Shown here: piece after piece, positions 25,915 through 37,300 of the stretch | Layout of the letters: each line of letters opens with the position of its first letter | Numbering within the stretch: position 1 is the first letter of the stretch | Assembly (NCBI GenBank): GCA_022841885.1 | Contig: JALHQP010000002.1 | Span: 1-64,000, forward strand | Direction: 5' to 3' | DNA from: Aquincola sp. | GTDB lineage: Bacteria > Pseudomonadota > Gammaproteobacteria > Burkholderiales > Burkholderiaceae_C | DNA: 64,000 bases | Notes under the pieces: generated by a model | Database searches by the model: none | What the model was told of the DNA's origin: nothing | Seen by the model: only the letters and a program-made list of their open reading frames with translations | Program-made: the position numbers and the translations under genes

Positions 25915-27012
25915 AGCGCTTCGACACTTTTCCACCCGCTGCGCGTGAGGGCCATCGAACCCGACACTGAGGAAGCGGTGATCGTGTCGTTCGACGTACC
26001 GCCGGATCTTCAGCACGTGTTCTCGTTCAACCAGGGTCAGTACCTGACGCTGCGCACCGAGGTCGACGGCGAGGACCTGCGGCGCTCGTACTCCATCTGT
26101 GCCGGCATCGACGACGGCGAGTTGCGCGTCGGCGTGCGCAAGGTGGCGGGCGGCCGCTTCTCCAACTGGATCAACCAGCGCCTGAAACCCGGCGACGCGG
26201 TGCAGGTGATGCCGCCGCAGGGCCGCTTCTTCGTGCCGCTGGACGCCACCTCGCGGCGCCACTACCTCGGCGTGGCCGGTGGCAGCGGCATCACGCCGAT
26301 CCTGTCGATCATGAAGACGGTGCTCGGCCGCGAGCCGCACGCACGCTTCACGCTGATCTACGCCAACCGTGCACCCAAGTCGACGATGTTCAAGGAGGAG
26401 ATCGAGGACCTGAAGAACCGCCACATGGCGCGCCTCTCGCTGCACCACGTGTTCAGCGGCGAGGCCACCGAGCTGCCGCTGCATGCCGGCGTGATGGACC
26501 GCGCCAAGCTCGGCGAGTTCATGGGCCGCCTGGTCGACCCCCAGGCGATCGACCACGCCTTCGTCTGCGGCCCCTACCAGATGAACGACGAGGCCGAGGC
26601 GGCGCTGCTGGCGGCCGGTGTGCCCGAAGAGCGCATCCACATCGAGCGTTTCGGCGTCGCACCGAGCGTGGCGGCCGCCGGTGACGCCGGCGGCGCGGTC
26701 GAACACGAGGTCAAGCCGGGCGACGCCGAGCGCGCGCGCATCGTCATCGTGCGCGACGGCCTGCGGCGCGAGTTCGACTTCAGCCAGAACGACCCCAGCA
26801 TCCTCGACGCGGCGTCCTCGGCCGGGCTGGAGGTGCCGTTCTCCTGCACCTCCGGCGTGTGCGGCACCTGCCGCGCCAAGCTGGTCGAAGGCCAGGTGCG
26901 CATGACGCGCAACTTCGCGCTCGACAAGGCCGACCTCGCGGCCGGCTTCGTGCTGACCTGCCAGTCGCATCCGCTCACGGAGCGCGTGGTCCTGTCATTC
27001 GACGACCGGTAG
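25912..27012 (+). CDS. paaE: Phenylacetyl-CoA epoxidase reductase
   Basis: 366 residues. Seen: FAD-binding barrel with RRSYSICAG, NAD-binding domain GVAGGSGITPILSIMK and VCGPYQM, and a C-terminal plant-type 2Fe-2S ferredoxin domain with CTSGVCGTCRAKLVEG and a final Cys in LTCQSHP. It passes electrons from NADPH to the PaaAC di-iron centre. The start is the ATG at the very end of the hairpin repeat; its only ribosome site is a weak GGCGGG inside the stem, so expression may depend on unfolding or on coupling to paaD. Confidence 0.94.
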   Translation: MSASTLFHPLRVRAIEPDTEEAVIVSFDVPPDLQHVFSFNQGQYLTLRTEVDGEDLRRSYSICAGIDDGELRVGVRKVAGGRFSNWINQRLKPGDAVQVMPPQGRFFVPLDATSRRHYLGVAGGSGITPILSIMKTVLGREPHARFTLIYANRAPKSTMFKEEIEDLKNRHMARLSLHHVFSGEATELPLHAGVMDRAKLGEFMGRLVDPQAIDHAFVCGPYQMNDEAEAALLAAGVPEERIHIERFGVAPSVAAAGDAGGAVEHEVKPGDAERARIVIVRDGLRREFDFSQNDPSILDAASSAGLEVPFSCTSGVCGTCRAKLVEGQVRMTRNFALDKADLAAGFVLTCQSHPLTERVVLSFDDR

Positions 27013-27022
27013 CCCCCCACGC

Positions 27023-27652
27023 ATGGCCCGTACCCGCGCCGCCACCTTCGACGACCAGCGCGCGCTGATCCTGGCGCGTGCGGCGGAGCTGTTCGCACGC
27101 CGCGGCTACTCGGCGGCCACGATGAACGACGTGGCGGCAGCCTGCGCCGTGAGCAAGGCCACGCTCTACCACTACTTCCGCGACAAGCCGGCGCTGCTGG
27201 CGCGCATCGCGCTCGCGCATGTCGAGCGCCTCGAGGCGGTGGTGGCCGAGGTGCGCGTGCGGCGTCTGGCGCCCGATGCCGAACTGCGCGCCCTGATCGA
27301 GGCCTTCATGACGGTCTACGCCGACGCGCAGCACGAGCACCGCGTGCTGACCGAGGACGTGAAGTTCCTCGCCGATGCCGAGCGCCAGGAGGTCGTGGCG
27401 GCCGAGAAGCGCGTCGTGGCCGCCTTTGCCGCCACCATCGCACGCGTGCGCCCCGAGCTCAAGCCACGCGCCACGCCGCTGGCGATGCTGCTGTTCGGCA
27501 TGATCAACTGGACCTTCACCTGGCTCAAGCCCGGTGGCGCGCTCACGCATGCCGACCTGGCGCCGATGGTGGTGCAGCTGTTCTTCGGGGGCCTGCCGGC
27601 GGTGCGCCACAGTGTGCCCCGGCGAAGCGCGCGCAACTCCGTACCCGCCTGA
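27023..27652 (+). CDS. paaR: TetR-family repressor of the phenylacetate genes
   Basis: 209 residues. Seen: N-terminal TetR helix-turn-helix ILARAAELFARRGYSAATMNDVAAACAVSKATLYHYF, followed by an all-alpha ligand domain. It starts 10 bp after paaE and is probably co-transcribed. In betaproteobacteria a TetR-type PaaR, not the GntR-like PaaX of enterics, controls phenylacetate genes with phenylacetyl-CoA as inducer. The perfect palindrome at 20321-20342 is its likely site; autoregulation would follow from the operon layout. Confidence 0.88.
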   Translation: MARTRAATFDDQRALILARAAELFARRGYSAATMNDVAAACAVSKATLYHYFRDKPALLARIALAHVERLEAVVAEVRVRRLAPDAELRALIEAFMTVYADAQHEHRVLTEDVKFLADAERQEVVAAEKRVVAAFAATIARVRPELKPRATPLAMLLFGMINWTFTWLKPGGALTHADLAPMVVQLFFGGLPAVRHSVPRRSARNSVPA

Positions 27653-27670
27653 CGGGCGCAACGCGCCGGC

Positions 27671-29950
27671 TCAGTCCTCGCCGTCGCGCGCCGTCGGATG
27701 ATCGGCGCCGGCGCGCGACACCCAGCTCGCGAGATCGGTCGTCAGGTAGCGCACGCGGTCGGCCAGATGCAGGGCGATGTTGCGCAGCAGCTTCGAGGCC
27801 AGCGCGGGGTGCGAGCGCATCAGGCGGTCGAGCGAATCGACCGGCAGGCGCAGCGCGCTGACCGCCGACTCGGCCACGGCGTCGGCCGAGCGCCGCTCGC
27901 GCCCCAGCACCGCCATCTCGCCGATCGTCACCCCGGGCGCGAACGACGCGAGGCGGCGGCTCGTGCCCGGCAGCCGCAGGCCGATGTCGCCCTTCAGGCT
28001 GATGTACAGCGCATCGCCCGGATCGCCGGCGCGGAACAGCCACTGACCCGGGACGAACTCGCAGGGACTCATCTCGGCCTGCAGCAGCGCCAGTTCGTCG
28101 GGCGTCAGCTCGCGGGCGATCATCGTGTCGGCCAGTGGCAGCGGGGCGTCGGTCGCGCGCTCGACCTGCAGGCGCTGCAGCAGATCGTCTTCGGCCTGCT
28201 CGAGCGCCAGGTCGGTGTTGGCCGCGAAGTGCAGCGTCTGCAAGTCCGGCATGCCGGCGATCGACTCCATCAGCGCGCGGCGTGCGTCGCCGCGGGCCCA
28301 CTCGGCGAACACGAGCCGCTTGCCCTGGCGATGCCAGTCCTCGGCGACCTCGCACAGGATGCGCGCGCCGGTCACGTCGATCTCGCCGACCTGGTGCATG
28401 TCCAGGATCGCCGTGTCCACCTCCGACGACAACGCGTGCAGGCGCTCGCGCAGCGCGTCGGCGGTGCCGAAGAACAGCGCACCTTGCAACTCCAGCACGG
28501 CAATGCCGTGCCCCGCATGGCTCAGGCTGGCGGTCTGGTTCGGCGGCCGGCTCTTCAGCGAGTGCCGCGTGTTGCCGCGCCAGACCCGGCGCACGACGTC
28601 GCGCATGTTCGCGCGCACGAACAGCAGCACCGAGACCGTGGCCCCGATCAGCACCGCATGGCCGAGGCCGAACAGCAGCGCGCTCAAGGCCACCGCGACG
28701 GTCACGACCCAGTTCCAGGCCAGGTGGTGGCGCCGGCGCGGCCCGGCGTGCGTGTCGCGACGATGGCGTGCGCGCCACGCCTGCAACGGCAGCTGCCACA
28801 GCGTCGGCGACATCATCGACAAGCCCAGATAGACCAGCACGCCACCGACCGCGGCGATGGGCAGTGCCTCGAACACGGCCGGAGCGAGCAGCAACAGGGT
28901 CAGCAGCGCGGCGGCGTACGCGAGCACGATGTGCCGGTCGCCGGGTCGCTGCCGTATCAGGCCCACCGAGGCCGGCACCGACGGTGACGCCGGCAGGCCG
29001 CCCACCATCGCCGAGGCCAGGTTGGCCAGCCCCTGCGCCACCAGCTCGCGGTTGGCGTTGCGCGAGCGGCGCAGCCGGCCGTCGACGATCGACGCCGCCA
29101 GCAGGGCGTCGAGCGTCACGATCAGCGAGGCCGTCAGGGCGAACACGCCCAGCAGGGTCCACACCGCGGGCTGGGCCAGCAGCTGGGGCAGCCGGGCAGC
29201 GGCGTCGATGCCGCCGAACCAATGCTCCGGCAGCGCGGGGACCCCCACCGCGGGGCCCAGCCTGTGGCCCAGGCCCAGCTGCTGCAGCACCAGCTGCAGC
29301 AGCGTGGCCGCCGCCAGGCCGAGCAGCAGGCTCGGCAGCCGCGACGGACGGTGGGCGGCCCACCAGGTCAGGCCGAGCGCGGTCAGTCCCACCAGCACGG
29401 CGCCCGGGCGCAGCGCGCCGCCGACGGACCCGAAGCTGCCGCCGAGCAGCGCCGGCACGGCACCGACCACCAGCAGCAGGCCGATGCCGGTCGACAGCCC
29501 GACGTGCACCGGGTAGGGCGTGAACTTGACGATCGCGCCGAGGTGCAGCAGGCCGCTCAGCATCACCAGCACGCCCGTGGCCGCGACACCCAGCGCCACC
29601 AGCATCAGCACCTGCCAGCCGGCCTCGGTGCCGCTGCCTTGCACATGCGGCAGCAAGGCGGCCACCAGACCCGCGGTCAGCAGCGCGAGCGCGGCGCCGG
29701 CATCGTCCGCGAGCCGCCCGGCGCCGACCAACGAGGCTGCAATGCTGCCGACGGCCGCGCCGAGCAGCGCCAGCCCCATCGCCACAGGCCCGAACGCGCT
29801 GCCCAGCGCAGCGAACGCGATCAGGCCATAGGCCGCGTTCTCGGGGGCATGGGTGGCCGCGCTGGCGATCGCCGCGGCGGCGGTCGAACCTGCCTGGCGC
29901 AGGCGGTTCGCTCCGGTGCTCGTCGGTACGGCTTGGGTCGCGCGGGGCAT
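27671..29950 (-). CDS. SulP-family anion transporter with STAS and cyclic-nucleotide-binding domains
   Basis: 759 residues. Seen: about 10-12 membrane helices of the SLC26/SulP fold (residues 20-440), a STAS domain (ILDMHQVGEIDVTGARIL), and a C-terminal cyclic-nucleotide-binding domain (PGQWLFRAGDPGDALYISLKGDIGLRL and ITIGEMAVLGRE-like VTIGEMAVLGRERRSADAVAES). SulP proteins move sulfate, bicarbonate or related anions. The cNMP-like module at the C-terminus suggests gating by a nucleotide, perhaps cAMP or c-di-GMP, though the phosphate-binding cassette residues would need checking. It is convergent with paaR, 18 bp apart. Confidence 0.87.
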   Translation of the reverse strand: MPRATQAVPTSTGANRLRQAGSTAAAAIASAATHAPENAAYGLIAFAALGSAFGPVAMGLALLGAAVGSIAASLVGAGRLADDAGAALALLTAGLVAALLPHVQGSGTEAGWQVLMLVALGVAATGVLVMLSGLLHLGAIVKFTPYPVHVGLSTGIGLLLVVGAVPALLGGSFGSVGGALRPGAVLVGLTALGLTWWAAHRPSRLPSLLLGLAAATLLQLVLQQLGLGHRLGPAVGVPALPEHWFGGIDAAARLPQLLAQPAVWTLLGVFALTASLIVTLDALLAASIVDGRLRRSRNANRELVAQGLANLASAMVGGLPASPSVPASVGLIRQRPGDRHIVLAYAAALLTLLLLAPAVFEALPIAAVGGVLVYLGLSMMSPTLWQLPLQAWRARHRRDTHAGPRRRHHLAWNWVVTVAVALSALLFGLGHAVLIGATVSVLLFVRANMRDVVRRVWRGNTRHSLKSRPPNQTASLSHAGHGIAVLELQGALFFGTADALRERLHALSSEVDTAILDMHQVGEIDVTGARILCEVAEDWHRQGKRLVFAEWARGDARRALMESIAGMPDLQTLHFAANTDLALEQAEDDLLQRLQVERATDAPLPLADTMIARELTPDELALLQAEMSPCEFVPGQWLFRAGDPGDALYISLKGDIGLRLPGTSRRLASFAPGVTIGEMAVLGRERRSADAVAESAVSALRLPVDSLDRLMRSHPALASKLLRNIALHLADRVRYLTTDLASWVSRAGADHPTARDGED

Positions 29951-30108
29951 GCCTTCGGCAGGGTCGTGCCCGACGCTGTCGGGTTGCCGCCGATCATAGT
30001 GGCCATGCCGCGCGGACGCGGTCGGTGGCGTTCACGCCAGCGCCTGCCACTCGGGCACGCGTCGGCGCCAGCGCCGGGGCACCATCGACGCCGCGCCCGC
30101 GTCGGTGT

Positions 30109-30336
30109 TCAGCCCGACTTCGTGGTGAACCAGGCGTCGCTCGCCTGGCGCTGCCACTCGGCGAGCTGCTTCTCGGCGTCTTCCTTGGCGATGCCGTAGC
30201 GCTCCTGGAGCTTGCCGGCGAGCTGGTCGCGGCGACCGGCGACGACATCGATGTCGTCGTCGGTCAGCTTGCCCCATTGCGCCTTGGCCCTGCCGGAGAC
30301 CTGCTTCCAGTGGCCTTCAATGCGGTCCCAGTTCAT
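30109..30336 (-). CDS. CsbD-family stress protein
   Basis: 75 residues. Seen: the CsbD signature MNWDRIEGHWKQVSGRAKAQWGKLTDDD and DQLAGKLQERYGIAKEDAE. CsbD-like proteins are small, abundant general-stress proteins of unknown mechanism. It overlaps the end of the BON-domain gene by 4 bp and is the second gene of that pair. Confidence 0.93.
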   Translation of the reverse strand: MNWDRIEGHWKQVSGRAKAQWGKLTDDDIDVVAGRRDQLAGKLQERYGIAKEDAEKQLAEWQRQASDAWFTTKSG

Positions 30337-30647
30337 GAGCGCACCGCGATCTCGTTCTTGACCGCCTTGACGCCTTGCACCTTCCAGGTCAGGGACTCGG
30401 CAGTGCTGCGTTCGGTGCTGTTCTTCGCGAAGCCCGAGAGCATCACGGTGCCGTTGAGCGTCTCGACCTTGATGCTGAGGGCGTCGACTTCCTTGTTCTC
30501 GACGAAACGGGCCTTGACGGCCGTGGTGATCGCCGCGTCGTCGACGTAGGCGCCGACGGTTTCCTGGCCGCGCGTGACGGCGCAGCCCGCGGAAACGAGC
30601 AGGATGCAGGCGGTGGCGGCAGCGGCCAGGGTGGTGCGGGTGTTCAT
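30333..30647 (-). CDS. BON-domain lipoprotein
   Basis: 104 residues. Seen: signal peptide with lipobox VSAGC, then one BON domain (ITTAVKARFVENKEVDALSIKV, TVMLSGFAKN) as in OsmY/DolP-like envelope proteins that bind phospholipids and protect the outer membrane. Translationally coupled to the csbD-like gene (ATGA overlap). Confidence 0.92.
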   Translation of the reverse strand: MNTRTTLAAAATACILLVSAGCAVTRGQETVGAYVDDAAITTAVKARFVENKEVDALSIKVETLNGTVMLSGFAKNSTERSTAESLTWKVQGVKAVKNEIAVRS

Positions 30648-30708
30648 GTGGAGTCTCCAGTGCAGTGGTGGGTGGGGGGGGAAGGTGGTACCGAGGCCCG
30701 TGGGGGCC

Positions 30709-31284
30709 TCAGTCCGCGGCGAGCCAGTCCTTCAGCTCGTCAGCGTGCTGTTGCTCGTCGGCGAGGATGTCCTCGAGCAGGCGCCGGGTGGTCGAGTCCT
30801 TGTCGCCGATCAGCGTGATGAGCTGGCTGTAGGCCTCGATGGCCACGCGTTCGGCAATCAGGTTGGCCTTGATCATCGACTTCAGGTCGGCCGAGTCGTC
30901 GTAGGCCGCATGGCTGCGCGTGGTCAGCGAGTCGGGGCCGAAGTCGGGTTCGCCGCCCAGCTGCACGATGCGTCTTGCCAGGCGGTCGGCGTGGCCGGCT
31001 TCCTCGGTGGCATGCACCAGGAACTCCTCGGCGATCTTGGGCGACGACAGGCCCTCGGCGGTGAAGTGGTGGCGCTTGTAGCGCAGCACGCACACCAGCT
31101 CGGTGGCCAGCGAGTCGTTGAGCAGCTGGATGATGTCCTTGCGCCACGGGCCCGAGTGCGGCGTCACGGCGCCGAGATTCAGGTTGCGCCGCGCCGCGTC
31201 GATGGCAGCCTCGTCGAGCGCCAGGCGCTCGCCCTCGGCGGGCTTGACGGTCTTGATGTGGGGAACGGGTGCAGCGGTGGCCAT
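30709..31284 (-). CDS. Ferritin-like / bacterioferritin-type protein
   Basis: 191 residues from the ATG at 31284. Seen: a four-helix ferritin-like domain with di-iron ligand motifs LATELVCVLRYKRHHF, HATEEAGHADRLARRI, ERVAIEAYSQLI and ADEQQHADELKDWL, i.e. Glu, ExxH, Glu, ExxH in the right order. Such proteins store or detoxify iron and peroxide in the cytoplasm. The open frame extends 53 codons upstream but that part is Arg-rich and lacks domain similarity. It is separate from the BON pair by about 60 bp including a run of eight G. Confidence 0.88.
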   Translation of the reverse strand: MATAAPVPHIKTVKPAEGERLALDEAAIDAARRNLNLGAVTPHSGPWRKDIIQLLNDSLATELVCVLRYKRHHFTAEGLSSPKIAEEFLVHATEEAGHADRLARRIVQLGGEPDFGPDSLTTRSHAAYDDSADLKSMIKANLIAERVAIEAYSQLITLIGDKDSTTRRLLEDILADEQQHADELKDWLAAD

Positions 31285-31363
31285 GGAGGGGTCCTGGGAG
31301 AAGAAGGGACGTCGGTTGCGGCGGGTGCGGCACCGATTGAGTCCAATGTAGGCAGGGCCGCCC

Positions 31364-34300
31364 TCAGGGGCCATCGGCACGCAGCGCGTGCGCGTGTAGG
31401 ACAGCACCGCCCGTCGCCTTCGGCGCCGCCTCGGCTGGTGCATGGGCCGGGTTCGGCAAGGCCATCACGAAGCAGCTGTGCGGCGCCAGGTCGGCCCACG
31501 GCAGCGTTTCGCCCGGCGCCAGCAGCCGCGCGGACCACTCGCGCGTCGCCGCCCGTGCGGCGTCGGGTGTCGTGCGCATGAAGACGAAGCGCATCGTGCG
31601 CCCGTCGCGCGCAAGCTTCAGTTCGGCCCACGGCCAGTGCGAGGGCAGGCAGGGGGTGAAGCTGAGCGTGCGTGCTTCCAGCCGCAGGCCGAAGATCGAC
31701 TCGATGGCGGCACGGTGCAACCAGGCCGCGGCCCCGGTGTACCAGCTCCAGCCGCCGCGGCCGACATAGGGCGACTGGCTGTAGACGTCGCCGGCCACCG
31801 CATAGGGCTCGATGTCGTAGGCCGCGCGCTGCTGCGGGTCGCGTGAGCGGTGGGCCGGGCTCAGGCAGGTGAAGTAGCGCCACGCGAGGTCGGCAGCCTC
31901 GGCAGTCTTCGCATGCCGCGTGGCGTGCTCGGCTTGTGCCATCAGTGCCCACACGCCGGCGTGCGAGTACTGGCCGCCGTTTTCGCGCACGCCCGGTGGG
32001 TAGGCCTGGATGTAGCCGGCGCTCGGCGTGGCATGCACCAGCGGCGGGTGCAGCAACCGGATCAGGCCGGCCTCGGCGTCGACCAGGTGAGTCTGCACCG
32101 CGGCCAGCGCCATGCGCTGCAGGGCGGGTGACGCCTGATGCGACAGCACGGACCAGGCCTGCGCCACGAGGTCGATGCGGCCTTCCGGGTTGGCGAGCGA
32201 CCCCAGCGGCTGCCCATCGTCGAAGAAGGCACGCTTGAACCATTGCCCGTCCCAGGCCGGACCGAGCAGCGCGGTTTTCCAGCCGCGCGCCGCCTGTTCC
32301 CAGCGCTGTGCCCGTGCGGACTCGCCGCGCGCACGCGCCAGCGGCGCGAAGTCGGCCACCAGCGCGCACAGGAACCAGCCGAGCCACACCGACTCGCCGC
32401 GCCCTTCGTGGCCGACGCGGTTCATGCCGTCGTTCCAGTCGCCGCTGCCCATCAGCGGCAGCCCATGGGCGCCCACGCGCAGGCTGCGGTCGATCGCGCG
32501 GGCCGCGTGCTCGAACAGCGTGGCGCTCTGGTCGCTGACCGCGGGCGTGTAGTACGCGTCCTCGGCGCCCTCGGCGATCGGCGGGCCTTCGATGAACGGC
32601 ACCTTCTCGTCCAGCAGCGCGGCGTCGTCGGTGCACTGCAGGTAGCGCACGCAGGCGTAGGGCAACCACAGCAGGTCGTCCGAGAAATGGGTGCGCACGC
32701 CGGCGCCGGTGGGCACATGCCACCAGTGCTGCACGTCGCCCTCGGGGAACTGGCGCGACGCGGCGAGCACGATCTGATCGCGCAGCAGCTTTGGCTCGGC
32801 CCAGGCGAGCGCCATCGCGTCCTGCAGCTGGTCGCGAAAGCCGATCGCCCCACCGGCCTGGTAGAAGCCGGCCTTGGCCCACAGGCGGCACGACACGGCC
32901 TGGTACAGCAGCCAGCGGTTGACCATGGCGTCGAACAGCGGGTCGGGCGTCGTCACCTGGGTCGCACCGAGCAGGGCGTCCCAGCGCCGGCGCGCTTGCT
33001 CAAGACGTTGCTGCGGCGGCAGCGCGGCGGCCACGGCCGCGAGCTGGCGCGCCGCCGCACTGTCCTGCGCGTGGCCGATCAGAAACACGCGCTCGATCGT
33101 CTCGCCGGGCGCGATGTCGACCTCGGTCGCGAGGGCCGCGCAGGGGTCGAGCCCGCTGCCGCTGCGCTGACCGAAGTGGTCGGGCAGCACGCGCCGTCCG
33201 CGTGCGTCGAAGCACTCGCGGCGGTCGCAGGTCCAGTCCTCTGCTCCGTCCGCCGCGCCCGCCAGCGCGAGGAACGCGGTGCCGTCGCCGAAGCCTCCGG
33301 AGCGGTCGCGCTGGGTGCACAGCAGCGCACTCAGCTTGCCGGCCGGCAGGCGCTGCCGATGCAGCGAGGTGTGCACGGTATTGCGGTCGCTGCGCGTCGC
33401 GCCCATCAGCCACTCGGCCACGCCGACCACGCGCAGCGCCTGCGTGCGCGTGCCGCGGTTGGCCAGGCGCAGCGCCACCTGCTTGACGGCGGTCTGGGCA
33501 TCGATGCACCAGGTCGCCGTCACCTCGAGATCGCCGCGGCGATGGCTGATGACGCTGTAGCCCTGGCCGTGGGCGATGCGATAGCCCGGCGGCGCGGCCG
33601 GGCCATCGCCCCAGGCCGAAGGCGCGGCGCCCCAGACCTCGCGCGTGCGCCGGTCTTGCAGCAGGAACCATTCGGACGGCGGGTCGGACACCGCGTCGTT
33701 GGACCACGCGGTGAGCTGGTTCATGCGGCTGTTGACGGCCCAGGTGTAACCACCGCCGGATTCGGTGAGCTGCGCGCCGAAGCCCGGGTTGGACATCACG
33801 TTGACCCAGGGTCGGCGCGGCCGCTGCGCAGCACTGACATCGAAGCGGAACTCGCCTGAGGGCTCGGCAAACTCGCCCTGCGGCGGCGCACCGGAGGCCG
33901 GGTCCTGCGCGGCGTGCCGGTCGGCGTCGACGAGGCCGGTCGACGTGGCGTGGCGCTCCTCGAACGCCTGCTCGTGCAGCTCGCTCCAGGCCTGCACATG
34001 GTGCAACAGCGGCCGGCCGTCGGCGTGCAGGCGCACGCGCGCCAGGCTCTGCAGCGTGCTCAGTTCGTCGGCCGACAGCTCGGCGGCGCGCAGCAGGTGC
34101 AGGCTGGTGGCGTGGTGGGTCGCCGCCGTGTCGGCGAGATGGCGCTCGCGCAGCAGCGTGAGCTCGTGCTGCAGCGCCATCTGGTAGGACGCTGGCTCGG
34201 CGTTCACCACCACCAGGTCGCAGGCGACGCCACCCCAGGACCACAGGCGCAGCGCCTGGGCCAGCGAGCGCAGCAGCCCAAGGCCCTGCATCACGCCGGC

Positions 34301-37300
34301 CGACACCAGGATCAGCGGCCGGTCGCCCGAGATGCCGAAGCGCCACAGCAGCCGCCGGTCGCACACCTCGCCGACCACACCAGCCGACGGCCGCGTCAGG
34401 CTCTGTACCAGCGCACTCGTCAGCTTCTGGACCCCTGCGAAGGTCTCGGGGCTGATGCCGAGCGCGCGCAGGCGGATGCCGCTCAGCGTGGCCGACATCA
34501 GCGACGCGCGCTGCACGTGGCTGGGCTGGCGGTACTTGTCGATCACCGCGCGCAGCACGGCGCCGTCGTCGGACGCCGCCGTGGCGAACACCAGACGGGC
34601 CTGGGCCTGCGGTGCCAGGTGCAACTGCACGGCCAGCGCGCACACGGGATCCAGGCCGGTGTCGAGTGCGACAGTGGCACCGGCGCCGCCGTCCGCGGGG
34701 TGCGGCGGCAGGTCGTGCAGCGCGCCGCACGGCTGCGTCGCGTCGCGGTTGCGACCGAGCCAGCGCTGGCGGTCGGTCTGCACACGCACGCCCACCACCT
34801 GCGGATCGCTCTCGGCGAGGAAGTGCGTGGCCTGCAGCCCGCGCTCGGTGGCCAGGCGCGGCGTGCGCTCGAACAGCAGCGCCTGGTGCTCGGCCAGCCA
34901 GGCCGCGCGCACGAACAGGTTGCTGAACGCGGGGTGCGCTTCGTCGGCGCGCGGGTCGGCCAGCGTGACGTCGAAAGCCGAGACCAGTTCGATGTCGAGC
35001 ACTTCGTCGCCCTGGTTGTGCAGCTCGACGACGCGAAACTCGATGTCGTCCTCGGGACTGACCCAGACCGTGGTGTGGGCCTGCAGGCCGGGCCAGGTGG
35101 CGTCGAAGCAGACGCGGTCGGCGTGGTAGATGCTCTTGTACTCCGCCCGCGGGTCGGGTGCCGGGTGCTGGCTGATCGAGAACAGCGGCGCCACGGGTGC
35201 GCCCGGTGCCGCGCCGTGCGCGGCCTCGCGCCAGCGCAGGTAGAAGAAGCTGCCTTGTGCATCACGCAGCGCGTCGTCGCGCCAGCGCGTGATGCCGCTG
35301 GCACCCCAGCGGCTCCAGCCGGCCCCGTTGGCACGCAGCGCGACGCTGTAGCGTCCGTTGCCCAGCACGTGGGTGGGTTCGAGCGCCGTCGTGCCGGGCA
35401 GCACCTCGCGCCGCAGGCCCGGCGCGCGGCGTTGCAGCGACAAGGGCATCGCGATGGCCGGCGGCGTGCGCAGCGGCGGCACCTCGCGCGGCGCGCGCTC
35501 GTGCAGCAGCGAGGCCACGGCCTCGATGTGCGGGTTGGCCATGCCCCAGCGCTGCACCGCGCCGTCGCGCAGCGCATTGGTCAGCGCCACCAGGCTCATG
35601 CCCTGGTGGTGGGCCATGAAGGTGGCCACCGGCGTGCAGTGCGCGCTGTCGCTCTGTCGCGAAGGCGTGAAGTCCAGCGCATCGATGAAGCCCCAGGCGC
35701 CGCGCGCTCCCAGCGCTTCGAGGCGCGCGAAGTTGAGGCTGGCGCGATGCGGTGCCACCTGGGCCGCGAGTGCCGTCGCGTAGGGGGCGATCACCACCTC
35801 GTCGGGCGGCGTGCGGCGCAGCGCAAGGCGCGGCACCCCTTGCGGCGCGTACTGGTAGGCCAGCGTGTGGTCGCTCGCGGCATAGGCCGATTCCGAGATG
35901 CCCCAGGGCACGCCGTGCGCGTGGGCGAATCCCATCTGTTCGCGCAGCGCCGCGCAGCCGGCCTCGCGCAGCACGCTGCCGTGCGGTTCGTCGAGCACCA
36001 GGCTGGGCATCAGGTACTCGAACATCGAGCCCGACCACGAACGCAGGCCGACCTGGGTGCCGACCGCGTAGAACGGACGCCCGAGCGAGGCCCAGTGGCT
36101 GACAGGCACCTCGCCCTTGGCGATCGCCAGCAGGCTGGTCAGGCGCGACTCCGAAGCCAGCAGGTCGTAGAAGCCGGCGTCGAGTTGCTGCTCTGCGACG
36201 CGGTAGCCGATATGGAACAGGTGGCGCTTGCGGTGGTAGAGGAAGCCGAACTCCGCCGACCAGGCCAGGGCCTCGCAGGCCGGCGCCAGCGCCTGCAGGC
36301 GTGCGTGCAAGGGCGGGTCGGCCGTCTCGCGCGCGGCTTCGAGGCAGGCCTGCGCCACGGCCAGCAGGTGGCCGCTGAAGTTGCCGCTGTCGACGGTCGA
36401 CACGTACATCGGCAGCAGTGGCGCACAGCTTTGCGTGTCGTACCAGTTCAGGAAGTGGCCGCGGTGGCGCTGCAGGGTGGCCAGCGTCGCCAGCGTGGCC
36501 TGCAGGCGCTCGGCCATCTGGGCCGTGTCGATCCAGCCGAAGCGGCGCGCGCAGGCCACCGACAGCAGGTACAGCCCGATGTTGGTCGGCGAGGTGCGGT
36601 GCGCCACCATCTCGTGCGGCGTGGTCTGCAGGTTGTCCGGCGGCAGGTGGTGGTCGTCCGGCCCGACGCAGCGCTCGAAGAAGCGCCAGGTGTCGTGCGC
36701 AATCCCTTCGAGGTGATGCCGGTCGGCGGCCGACAGCGCCGCATCGACGCGCGCCGGCCGGCGCCGGCTGACCCACCAGGTGGCCAGCGGAGCCGCGGCC
36801 CACAGCGCGCACAGCACGGCGGCCAGCACCGGCCACGGTGTGCCGGCTGCCCACAGCGCGGCCCACAGCGCGAGGGCTACCACCGGCTCGCTCCAATGCT
36901 TGCGCAAGACCGCGCCGAGCTGGTCCTTGGCCTGCGCATGCGTGGTGGCGGTCGTCGTCCACTGCATCAGGTGGCGGCGGCTGACGAGCATGCGGTAGAG
37001 CGCGCGCACGATCGCGTCGGTGGCCATCAGCGCGTGCTGCAGCAACTGCACCAGGTGCCACAGGCCGCCCCCGAGCGCGCGCGCCAGCTCGTTGCCCGCC
37101 TGGCGGAAGAAGTAGGCCTGGGCCAGGTCGTCGCGGCTGGGCGAGAAGCCGGCCAGCGCGCCCATCAGCGGCCCGGCCGAAAAGGCGGCCAGCACCAGCG
37201 CGAGCGCCGACCACGGCGCCACGACGCCGGTGGCCAGGGCGAGCAGCACGAGGGCCAGCGACATCGGCGACACCAGGGAGCGGCGCAGGTTGTCGAGCAT

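Noticed and set aside
30670-30682. G8 run as a phase-variation tract
   Set aside because: It lies in a short spacer after the ferritin-like gene, outside coding sequence and not placed between promoter elements I can identify.
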